From contig JAPTHR010000016.1 of assembly GCA_029228645.1 (NCBI GenBank), forward strand, positions 1 through 47,927: 47,927 nucleotides of DNA, written 5' to 3'. This document shows positions 1 through 7,238 of this stretch, one piece after another. The notes under the pieces are model-generated. The model saw nothing but the letters and a program-made list of their open reading frames with translations. It was not told where the DNA came from and searched no databases. This DNA comes from Gammaproteobacteria bacterium Milos-ODIII6 (GTDB lineage Bacteria > Pseudomonadota > Gammaproteobacteria > Chromatiales > Chromatiaceae). Made by a program: the position numbers and the translations under genes. The stretch's first letter is position 1. Every line of letters starts with the position of its first letter.

Positions 1-497
1 CCACCTTGACCGATCCGGTGCGCTATCCTGCCAATGAGTTGGCGGACTTGTACTATCAACGCTGGGATGTCGAACTGTTCTTTCGCGATATCAAAACAAC
101 GCTGGGGATGGATATCCTGCGCTGCCGCGCCCCGGCCATGGTGACCAAGGAAATCCTGATGCATCTGATCGTTTACAACGCAATCCGGTCACTGATTTTC
201 GATGCAGCCCGCGAAATCGATCACCCCTCTCGACGCATCAGTTTCAAGGCCAGTTTGCAGGCACTACGCCAATGGGAGCCGCTACTCAATCAGCCCGATC
301 TCAAAGATCGTGAACTTCGCCAGCGAATGGCTTCGCTACGCGCCACCATTGCCGACGCCATTACCCCCGATAGACCTGGGCGGCAGGAGCCACGTTGTGT
401 GAAACGAAGGCCAAAACCTTTCCAGCTAATGAACCGCCCTCGACACGAAATGAAAGAGATACAACACCGCAACCGATACCGTGCTGAACGTCCTTAA
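1..497 (+). CDS. IS4-family transposase, C-terminal part (cut by window edge)
   Basis: The reading frame is open to the window edge, so only the last ~165 residues are present. The segment at about 50-95 carries the IS4 signature Y-x2-R-x3-E-x6-K (YYQRWDVELFFRDIK), which includes the catalytic Glu of the DDE transposase. It is followed by the usual helical IS4 tail and a basic C-terminus (RPGRQEPRCVKRRPKPFQ). The stop is at 495-497, and the element's right end should lie shortly after it, before the terminator at 546. The two catalytic Asp residues would be outside the window, so activity cannot be judged. The family call is secure; the subgroup is not. Confidence 0.9.
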   Translation, partial: TLTDPVRYPANELADLYYQRWDVELFFRDIKTTLGMDILRCRAPAMVTKEILMHLIVYNAIRSLIFDAAREIDHPSRRISFKASLQALRQWEPLLNQPDLKDRELRQRMASLRATIADAITPDRPGRQEPRCVKRRPKPFQLMNRPRHEMKEIQHRNRYRAERP

Positions 498-545
498 CTT
501 AGTGCCATTCGACTCCGACCCCTTTAAGAAAAAAGGAGAAAAACA

Positions 546-571
546 AAAAGGGCGCCGTGTGGCGCCCTTTT
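546..571. terminator. Bidirectional rho-independent terminator
   Basis: An 11-bp stem (AAAAGGGCGCC pairing with GGCGCCCTTTT) encloses a 4-nt loop, GTGT. An A-run on one side and a T-run on the other make it work in both directions. It lies 25 bp past the stop of the minus-strand PEP-CTERM gene and ~50 bp past the IS4 transposase stop. Confidence 0.85.
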
Positions 572-596
572 CGTTTGGCCGGAGAATGAGCGACGA

Positions 597-1253
597 TCAG
601 CGCTTCACACGGCGACGACCGTAACCCAGTCCGGCAAGACCCAGGCCCAACAGTGCGAGCGTGGTCGGCTCGGGAACGCCGTTGGAAGGAGGGGGAGGAG
701 GGGGAGGACTGGTCGAACCGTCATCGTTAACCTGGAATGCAGCGGGCTTGACTGTAGTCGAAGAATCCCAAACGCCTGAAATTGAAGAGAAGAATTTAGT
801 GTCCACGTAGTTCGCATCACCTAACGTACCGTCGAACCAATCGTAACCATCAATTTGATCAAGCACCCCCACCGTAGCGACCAGCCAATAGGTTGCGTTC
901 TGAGTCAGGGTCACAGCTGAAGCCGCAGAATACGTGTAAATACCCGCCGTAGTATTTGGATTCGTTCCGGAGAGACTGGCAAGTTCAGAACCCGGCGCAT
1001 TACTACCGGAATCGGAAAAAAGCTTGACCTGCAAGGCATTTTTCACGGTAGCAGTAGTCGCTTGCAGGTACAGCTCAGCGGACGCAAATTTGCCAGTGCT
1101 CGCCCACTTAAAGCCAGCTGCGATATCATCCGCCCCGATATAAGTTAAACTGGCGTTTGAAGCCGTCTGTGGAAGGGTAGTGACGACGACCGTCGCTGAA
1201 ACAGGGCCACACAGCGAGAGCGCCGTCGCCAAGGCAAGGTACTTAAACTTCAT
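597..1253 (-). CDS. PEP-CTERM sorting-domain protein, secreted (choice-of-anchor R-like)
   Basis: A 218-residue exported protein. The N-terminal signal peptide (MKFKYLALATALSLCGPVSA) is followed by a beta-rich domain of ~160 residues with the repeated 'YLQAT...LQVKLFSDSG...TYWLVA' pattern of choice-of-anchor R domains. A Ser/Pro7 linker then leads to a C-terminal PEP-CTERM tail: VPEP, a hydrophobic helix (LALLGLGLAGLGYG) and RRRVKR. Exosortase (XrtA/EpsH type) is expected to cut at PEP and hand the protein to the surface/EPS matrix. I chose the ATG at 1253 because GAGGAGA sits just upstream and the signal peptide starts there; a longer in-frame extension has neither. A sigma-54 promoter lies at 1318-1332 and a terminator follows the stop. 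Ligand and role are unknown. Confidence 0.9.
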   Translation of the reverse strand: MKFKYLALATALSLCGPVSATVVVTTLPQTASNASLTYIGADDIAAGFKWASTGKFASAELYLQATTATVKNALQVKLFSDSGSNAPGSELASLSGTNPNTTAGIYTYSAASAVTLTQNATYWLVATVGVLDQIDGYDWFDGTLGDANYVDTKFFSSISGVWDSSTTVKPAAFQVNDDGSTSPPPPPPPSNGVPEPTTLALLGLGLAGLGYGRRRVKR

Positions 1254-1317
1254 TTGATGTCTCCTCGTTGTCCGGAGTAGCAGAAAACTGAAAATACGTG
1301 ATGTCGACAGAACCGAA

Positions 1318-1332
1318 GCAATTATCACGCCA
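1318..1332 (-). promoter_or_regulatory. Sigma-54 (-24/-12) promoter of the PEP-CTERM gene at 597-1253
   Basis: Read on the minus strand the site is TGGCGTGATAATTGCTT. It has GG and GC dinucleotides exactly 10 nt apart and matches TGGC-N7-TTGCT. It sits 65 nt upstream of the start codon. Two other PEP-CTERM genes in the window carry the same type of site at a similar distance, which supports it. RpoN-dependent expression of PEP-CTERM genes through PrsK/PrsR is known from related systems. Confidence 0.7.
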
Positions 1333-2090
1333 CAATGTGTTTTACTTATTATTTCATATAGTTATTAGATTTTGATTTTGCCACCAGGCCGCCGGATGTA
1401 AAATTTACTGACAAGTTAGGATTCAAATGCCGGGCTCAGAAATGCGATCACCCCAAGATCGGATCGGCTTGGCTTTATGGCGGCAGTCACTGTCCGACCA
1501 CCAAGTGGAAATTGACTTGAGCCTGTCACCAGGCCAAGGCGTTCCGGTGAAGACGGGGCAGATAAAGGCCCGCTTCTCATCCGCCTCGGCTCCCCTCTCG
1601 TTGTCCATGTTTTTTCGACCATGGCCCCCGTGGCCAGAAGTGACACGTTTCGGCTCTACTGCGATCTCGGGTTCTCTTTTGGCGCTCGATGCTGGTTTGT
1701 GAAAACCAGCCTGAGGGAAGGAAATGTTGGATCCGTGAGATTCGGTTTGGCGATCGCCTGGAATCCACGCTCTTGAATCCATGGTCCCCTGCTGAGTCCG
1801 GCAAACCGGCGCTTGATAAGGATCGGCGAACGAAATTCCGTCAAGTCGGAGAATAGTAACCGCAGTGGCAATCAATGATGCAGAAGCGAAGCCGATTCCT
1901 CTCCGCCGAGGAGAGTGCGAATCTGCCTTCAGGCCTTCTATAACGATCCACGACGCAGAGGAATAACGTTCTCTGGCGCAGCGTCAACCGCTAATTACTG
2001 CTTTTCGTTGTTCAGATGAGAAGCTAGTATCAGCCTTCAAGTGTCTACAACACATTCAGCTTTGTTTTTGAGCTTCGGAGGAAAGGCAGC
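1333..2090. other. Intergenic region without a supported gene
   Basis: An AT-rich stretch (about 1335-1390) lies behind the sigma-54 site. From 1420 to 1880 open frames overlap on both strands, but none has a good ribosome site or recognisable domain. A hairpin at 1691-1710 (GCTGGTTT/AAACCAGC, GTGA tetraloop) and a short one at 1622-1636 (TGGCC/GGCCA) could belong to a structured RNA. The last 100 bp serve as leader for the gene at 2091. Confidence 0.4.
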
Positions 2091-2585
2091 ATGAAGGACT
2101 GGAAATCGTTAGTGCCATTTACCATTTCCGCGCTACTGGTTGTGGGCGATGCGTCGGCAGTGGGATGTTTGGATGCCGACGCTACGCGCCTGAGCGACAA
2201 TTATCAGCTGGCGAGCGTTCATGGCGGTGTAGACAATGTGCTTGGTGGCAAAGGCATTGATGCCGACGCCCCCCCCGGGCCCCCGAGCGGTGAAAACTGG
2301 AAAGAAGATCACTGTATAAACGGGAAGCTTTTTAAGGTAGGTCAAACGAACCCCTTACATCCGGATTTCGCTGTAGATCAGAGGAAAGAAGTGGGGACTT
2401 GGGTTTCGATAGGCCAGAATTTGGCCAGATATAACTACGGAGTCCCTCAGTACACTTGGGCAGTTTTCAGTACCGGGTCCGACGTGGGATCTTTCGTTTG
2501 CTGGCAAAAAATTGAGGGGATTCCCATCAACAGAACAATCGTTGCAGAGGGTGTCATAAAATCCTTGTCCGGCTCCTGTCTCTGA
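2091..2585 (+). CDS. Small secreted protein of unknown function
   Basis: A 164-residue protein that I do not recognise. The N-terminus is a plausible signal peptide (KDWK, then VPFTISALLVVGDASA, cleavage near residue 23). The mature part has four Cys (in AVGCLD, DHCING, FVCWQ, GSCL), enough for two disulfides, and a Pro-rich stretch APPGPPSG near residues 60-67. There is no C-terminal anchor and no PEP-CTERM tail. GGAGG lies ~9 nt before the ATG and a terminator follows, so this is a free-standing single-gene unit. A periplasmic or secreted location is inferred from the signal peptide; the function is open. Confidence 0.7.
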   Translation: MKDWKSLVPFTISALLVVGDASAVGCLDADATRLSDNYQLASVHGGVDNVLGGKGIDADAPPGPPSGENWKEDHCINGKLFKVGQTNPLHPDFAVDQRKEVGTWVSIGQNLARYNYGVPQYTWAVFSTGSDVGSFVCWQKIEGIPINRTIVAEGVIKSLSGSCL

Positions 2586-2615
2586 ATGCCCAGACGAGAC
2601 CTTTCAGTAGCGCCC

Positions 2616-2638
2616 AGGCCGCCTTAGGGGCGGCCTTT
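2616..2638 (+). terminator. Rho-independent terminator after the small secreted protein
   Basis: An 8-bp GC-rich stem AGGCCGCC/GGCGGCCT with loop TTAGG is followed by a short T-run, 30 bp past the stop at 2585. Confidence 0.75.
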
Positions 2639-2640
2639 AT

Positions 2641-3057
2641 TCGTACTGAGCTTGCGTTACAGTATCCTCTCAAGAACTTAATCCAGCATTTTTGACTTCT
2701 CGACCGAGAATAGACTTCACATTGGTCGACTTGGCAACACTTCAGAAGTCACTTGGGTGCGCCGTGCATCTCAGCCGCCACATCCACGGAATCGACCTAA
2801 TCGATGGGGCAGAGCTTGTTGGACAGCCGCCCAGAAATCACCTTGCCCGAATAACAACCCGTGAAACCGACCTACCTTAACCACCTCGCCCCCGGAATGG
2901 TTGGTCTCGCATTCACTGTTTCACCTGCTTGCGAGCATTGAGTGGCGAGACCCAGGAAGCGACAAGGAAATATCTTGCGCACCATCTTGGCGAGACTCCC
3001 GAACTGCGCCGCCAGACTCGTGTCCAGTGGCGATTCATGCGGGTGGCTGGCCCAAGG
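2641..3057. other. Intergenic, no supported gene
   Basis: Only short frames without ribosome sites are present. A minus-strand frame of 98 codons (2872-3168) runs into the inverted-repeat element at 3058 and is not supported as a gene. Nothing else was recognised. Confidence 0.4.
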
Positions 3058-3255
3058 AGCCTCTGAAAAAGTCATGAGCCTCAATCTGTGACGCCAGAAT
3101 CCGTCATTCCTTTGTTGCAAATCTTCGCAACACCCCAGGGCGCCTTCTCTCGCGCCAGCGCGATTCACCTCGTAGCTCGCTATTACGTGCGATTTGCGCC
3201 TCGGACTGCCGAATTCTGATCGTCAATCTTTTCGGCCCAGACTTTCTCAGAGGCT
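3058..3255. mobile_element. MITE-like element / IS remnant with terminal inverted repeats
   Basis: AGCCTCTGAAAAAGTC at 3058-3073 is matched in inverse orientation by GACTTTCTCAGAGGCT at 3240-3255 (15 of 16 positions). The two ends enclose 166 bp with no transposase. The size and structure fit a non-autonomous miniature element or a deleted IS. No clear target duplication is visible at the flanks (CCAAGG versus ACCTAA). The parent family is not identified. Confidence 0.55.
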
Positions 3256-3671
3256 ACCTAAGCGACAACGCTCCGCGCGGGCAACCGCCAACTCTGAATA
3301 CAGTTGAAACCACCCTCCCTCCTCGGTCTGAACTCCTCTCTTAGTCTCAACTAAACATTGGGGAATCACCGGTGGTGCACCACATCTCGATCATCGACTT
3401 GCGCTCTCTCGGGAACCTAAAGCATCACCTGCTGGCTTGGAGTTGCTAAAAAGGGACTCAACGGCCAACATCTTTCGTGTACAGAGTGAGTTAGCCATCT
3501 CTTTTCGGAATCAAGATGCCTTAGCGATGGTTCTCCGCCGCGCATTAGCGTCGGTTGCTGCTATCATTCTTAGCCCTTGGCCTCGCTGTATTGAGGCGCA
3601 TCGGTCGGCTCTGCCGGCCAGGCATCGGGCACCTAAGGCCCACAGGTAGACTTGTCGAGGCAACGAGGGTT
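3256..3671. other. Intergenic, leader of the acyltransferase-regulator gene
   Basis: No gene was recognised. The frame of the downstream gene stays open back to 3555, but the upstream part (Arg/Leu-rich, no homology pattern) looks non-coding. I see no convincing sigma-70 or sigma-54 promoter. Confidence 0.35.
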
Positions 3672-4913
3672 ATGTCCATTCGACTTAAAGTGGCTCGAAC
3701 TGAAAAGGAGCTCGAAGACGTCTTCAAGTTCCGCCATCAAGTGTATATCACCGAGCGCGGCAAGTTCTCCGGGGGATGCGGCTGCGCCAAGAACATCGTT
3801 GACCAGTTCGACGCCATGCCGAGCGTGGCAAACATTGTCGCGTACGAGGGCGACGAGGTGGTCGCCTCGATGCGCATCAACCGGGATTCGATGATCGGCC
3901 TTCCCGCGGAAGAATATTTCGACTTTTCTGAGACCCGCGCCTCCATTCGAAAACAATATCAGGCCGCCGGGAAGGGGGATCCTCTGCTTGTGAGCGGGAG
4001 CATGCTCGCGATCCACAGGGATTGGCGCAATCGGCGAAACGTCATCCTTGCGCTTTTCAAGATGGCCGGCGGGGTGATGTATGAATGGGGCGCCACCCAC
4101 ATCATCGGGTCTATCAGCGAGGAAACGCTCAGCTTGTATGGCCGTCTAGGCTTCGAGGCAGTTGGGGAGCCGGTCTGGAACGACGAGGTCAATGATCGTC
4201 TTGTCCCAATAATGGCTCCCATTGAACGGGGTTTCTTATGGGCCTATGGCAGCATCAGTGAAAAGATGTCGCCATTTTGGCTTGACAATTTATGCGGGGA
4301 TTACGAAAGGCTGCTGTTGTCACCGGGGGATGTGCTTTTTCGACAAGGTGATGTCGCCGACAATGCCTATGCCATCGATGAGGGATGGATCTCAATATCG
4401 CGCAAAGATGCTGACGGGAATGAGATGGTTTTGGCCAACCTTTCACGTGGGGCGCTTTTTGGCGAATTGGCTATCTTCGATCAGGGGCCCCGCTCGGCAA
4501 CTGCGACGGCTGTTTCCAACGTCGGCCTGATCGTGCTGGAACGCGAGCGCATGATGGACATCATCCGCGAGCAACCCGAGAAAGTGGGCGAACTCCTGTT
4601 GCATTTCACCCGCCAGGTGCGCGAGATGGACGATCTGGCGCTGGTGCAGGCGTTTGCCCCGCAGTCCTTGCGGGTCGGGCACGCATTGAACCGCTTATGG
4701 CGCTCGGCGGGCTTCGACAGTCGTAACCCTGAAATCCGGGTCGCCAAGATCGGCCCGAAACAGATCGCGAAGTCCGCCCAGCTCAAAGAGGACGAGGTGC
4801 TCAGGGTCCTGGAGATCGAAAAGCAGAAAGGCGTTCTCGATTACGGACCAAAGAACATTCGTTTCTACAGCGAACCGGCGACCGATAGCCTGACCGAATT
4901 CAAGGCCGGATAG
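3672..4913 (+). CDS. GNAT-type N-acyltransferase fused to a CRP/FNR-like cyclic-nucleotide-binding regulator
   Basis: A 413-residue fusion. Residues 1-190 form a GNAT fold like FeeM/autoinducer-synthase N-acyltransferases (FRHQVYITERG near the start, VSGSMLAIHRDWRNRRN, then the IIGSISEETLSLYGRLGFE helix). Residues ~205-310 are a cNMP-binding beta-roll (LLLSPGDVLFRQGD, then GELAIFDQGPRSATATA, the phosphate-binding cassette). Residues ~320-395 form a CRP-type C-terminal helix and winged HTH (IGPKQIAKSAQLKEDEVLRVL). The start at 3672 is where GNAT homology begins; the ribosome site is weak (CGAGGG). It stands alone upstream of an EPS sugar transferase. I infer either a self-contained signal synthase with ligand control, or a transcription factor with a catalytic sensor. 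The acyl donor and cyclic nucleotide are not predictable. Confidence 0.8.
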   Translation: MSIRLKVARTEKELEDVFKFRHQVYITERGKFSGGCGCAKNIVDQFDAMPSVANIVAYEGDEVVASMRINRDSMIGLPAEEYFDFSETRASIRKQYQAAGKGDPLLVSGSMLAIHRDWRNRRNVILALFKMAGGVMYEWGATHIIGSISEETLSLYGRLGFEAVGEPVWNDEVNDRLVPIMAPIERGFLWAYGSISEKMSPFWLDNLCGDYERLLLSPGDVLFRQGDVADNAYAIDEGWISISRKDADGNEMVLANLSRGALFGELAIFDQGPRSATATAVSNVGLIVLERERMMDIIREQPEKVGELLLHFTRQVREMDDLALVQAFAPQSLRVGHALNRLWRSAGFDSRNPEIRVAKIGPKQIAKSAQLKEDEVLRVLEIEKQKGVLDYGPKNIRFYSEPATDSLTEFKAG

Positions 4914-5268
4914 GACGAGTGGTGGGAACGTTGTTCACGACTTTGAAGTAGCCGCAGTCCAAGCCTGGAAGGCGTCGAAGATCAGGCGCAAGACACTCTT
5001 TCATCTCAACACCTTGTTTTGGATTGGGTAACTCAATGCAACTTCCCTGTAAAACGTACTTGGCATTATCCAGGGATGTTTCGGCGTCTTCGGAAGGCGA
5101 CGGAGGTTCCCTTGTAAGCCGCTATTGCGTGTGTTAAATCATGACCTGAGTCACATTAATTCGCGCTCAATAATATTGACATACGGATCTCGATTCCCGA
5201 GAGAGGAAAGCGCGCTAAATTTGGGGTTCGGTCTCAACCGGGCACCACACTGCTAGGGATATTGGGGA
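4914..5268. other. Intergenic, promoter region of the EPS sugar transferase
   Basis: 355 bp without a gene. A TTGACA hexamer lies at 5176-5181 but no good -10 stands at the right distance. No sigma-54 site with correct spacing was found. The segment just upstream (AGGGA at 5255-5259) provides the ribosome site for the gene at 5269. Confidence 0.35.
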
Positions 5269-6873
5269 ATGGGTAGTCAGGGTACTCGAGGGAAACTCTT
5301 CTCGCCCGTGGCAGAAGAGAATAACGTCTCGCTCGCCGAAACCGGTGCGCAAGGCAGTGCGCCCACTCACGAAGATCAAGGAGCGCAGGCCGGTTCGGTG
5401 TTGATCAAAGGTGATTTCCGGGACGCGGGCGCATCTGCCGATCGAGCGCCGCTCAGACCGCTGTTCTCCGGGGGAAAGGTCCGGGTGTTCGGGCATTTCG
5501 TGCCGGTCCAGATTCTCCTGCTTGCCTTTACCGAAGCGGTCGCGTTCACGTTCGCCTGGTTGTTCGGCTCTTCCTACTCGGCTGACGCCGGGATGGCCCC
5601 GGTATTATCCAGCTTGAATCCCTCCGGGTTGATTGCGCCCTTGCTGCTGGTAATGTCACTCGGTGCCGTAGGACTCTACAGCGCGCACCAAAGAGCCGAG
5701 TTCACTGGCGTCCTGTCGCGCGCCGTCGTCGCCTTTACCGTCGCCTTGCTTGGCCTGCAACTGCTGTCCTCCCTGTTCCCGGTGTTCCACCATTCACCGC
5801 AGGCGCTATTGATTGCCGGGTCTCTGTCGGCACTCTCGCTCGGCGGCATTCGGTATCTGTTCTATCGCCATTGTGATGGATCGCTCCTCGTGCGCCGTGT
5901 GCTCGTCGTGGGCACGGGCAAGCGGGCCCGCTCGATCGAGCGACTGCGGCGCAAGTCCGATCGTCGCGGCTTTCGCTTGATGGGATTCGTCAATGCCTCC
6001 GGCGATGCCGGGTCCATCCATGTGAGTCCAGACCGGATAGTGAGCTCGGGCCAGCGCTTCTGCCGCTTCGCCCTGGAGAACCATGTCGACGAGATCGTGG
6101 TCGCTTTGGATGACCGCCGCCAGGGGGCGATACCGACGGACGAACTCCTGAATTGCCGCATGAGCGGTATCGACGTTACCGATCTGCTCGATTTCTTCGA
6201 GCGTGAAACCGCGAAGATTCGCCTCGATCTGCTTCGCCCGAGCTGGCTGATCCACTCGGACGGATTCCGACGCCACATTCTGCGTGACTTCGCCAAGCGG
6301 GCGTTCGACCTGAGTTTGAGTGCGGTGCTCTTCGTTTTGACGCTACCCCTCTTGGCCCTCACGGCGGCGGCCGTCTACCTGGACAGTGGCGGCAAGGGCT
6401 CGGTGTTCTATCGGCAGCAGCGCGTAGGACAGAACGGCAAGCCTTTCGATCTGATCAAGTTCCGCAGCATGCGTATGGATGCGGAGAAGGACGGCAAGGC
6501 GCGCTGGGCCTCGGAAAACGATCCACGCGTCACCCGTGTGGGCAGCTTCATCCGCAAGTACCGCCTCGACGAGCTGCCGCAACTCTGGAACGTGCTGCGC
6601 AATGACATGAGCATCGTGGGTCCGCGGCCGGAACGTCCGCAGTTCGTGGACCAGCTTTCGCGCCTCAGCCCGCTCTACAAGGAGCGTCACCGGGTCAAGC
6701 CGGGCATCGCCGGCTGGGCGCAGTTGCGCTACCCTTATGGCGCCTCCGAGCAGGACTCGATCGAAAAGCTGCAGTATGACCTGTACTACGTCAAGAACCA
6801 TCGACTCCTGTTCGATCTGTATATCCTGGTGCAGACCGTCGAGGTGGTGCTCTACACCAAGGGTGCAAGGTAA
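5269..6873 (+). CDS. EpsB-type sugar transferase (polyprenyl glycosylphosphotransferase), PEP-CTERM/EPS-linked
   Basis: A 534-residue inner-membrane initiating glycosyltransferase. It is expected to transfer a sugar-1-phosphate from a nucleotide sugar to undecaprenyl phosphate, the first step of repeat-unit assembly. After a low-complexity ~70-residue N-terminus come four hydrophobic segments and a CoA-binding-like fold (VLVVGTGKRARSIERL). A membrane re-entrant helix from ~342 (KRAFDLSLSAVLFVLTLPLL) precedes the catalytic domain with KFRSMRMDAEKDG (~397), DELPQLWNVLRNDMSIVGPRP (~433) and PGIAGWAQ (~477), the bacterial sugar transferase hallmarks. The last 200 residues match the PEP-CTERM-linked EpsB subgroup. 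AGGGA lies ~9 nt before the ATG; the N-terminal extension means a later start is possible. Confidence 0.9.
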   Translation: MGSQGTRGKLFSPVAEENNVSLAETGAQGSAPTHEDQGAQAGSVLIKGDFRDAGASADRAPLRPLFSGGKVRVFGHFVPVQILLLAFTEAVAFTFAWLFGSSYSADAGMAPVLSSLNPSGLIAPLLLVMSLGAVGLYSAHQRAEFTGVLSRAVVAFTVALLGLQLLSSLFPVFHHSPQALLIAGSLSALSLGGIRYLFYRHCDGSLLVRRVLVVGTGKRARSIERLRRKSDRRGFRLMGFVNASGDAGSIHVSPDRIVSSGQRFCRFALENHVDEIVVALDDRRQGAIPTDELLNCRMSGIDVTDLLDFFERETAKIRLDLLRPSWLIHSDGFRRHILRDFAKRAFDLSLSAVLFVLTLPLLALTAAAVYLDSGGKGSVFYRQQRVGQNGKPFDLIKFRSMRMDAEKDGKARWASENDPRVTRVGSFIRKYRLDELPQLWNVLRNDMSIVGPRPERPQFVDQLSRLSPLYKERHRVKPGIAGWAQLRYPYGASEQDSIEKLQYDLYYVKNHRLLFDLYILVQTVEVVLYTKGAR

Positions 6874-7238
6874 CCCGAACGCTCGCCCCATAACCACGCG
6901 TCGGCCGAGCAGATCCACCCGTTACACGCCGCCTGCGCATGAAGCCACCGGAGACTTTTCCACCCCGGCATTGTCGCAGCCCGTGGCTGGGTGTTAGGGC
7001 TGAAAGCCGGGTTCCCTCCCTGCGAGTGAGAAGGGTTACGGTGGGGATACATCTCGTTCATCGTCCGAACGCCCCCCATCCCAACCTTCCCCCTCGAGAG
7101 GGAGAAAGGGGTAAACCGGCTATCCTGCCGAAGCTCGAGGATTTACGAATCCCCCATCGGGATCTTTAAGCACCGGCAATCCTGATCTTTTGCAAGGCTG
7201 GTGTCAGCCCGATCCCAACACACTACAATCCCAGAGCT
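6874..7238. other. Intergenic between sugar transferase and VanZ/ligase gene
   Basis: 365 bp without a supported gene. An inverted repeat CCCTCGAGAGGG lies near 7090-7102 in a CCCCCT-rich context. TACAAT at 7223-7228 could be a -10 element but has no matching -35. Confidence 0.35.

Noticed and set aside
1423-1875. 150-codon minus-strand frame as a hypothetical gene
   Set aside because: No ribosome site, odd composition, and competing frames on both strands over the same interval; no domain recognised.
2872-3168. 98-codon minus-strand frame
   Set aside because: It crosses the end of the inverted-repeat element at 3058, has no ribosome site and no recognisable domain.
5176-5204. Sigma-70 promoter of the sugar transferase
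   Set aside because: A perfect TTGACA is present but the hexamer at 17-nt spacing (GAGAGA) is not a -10.
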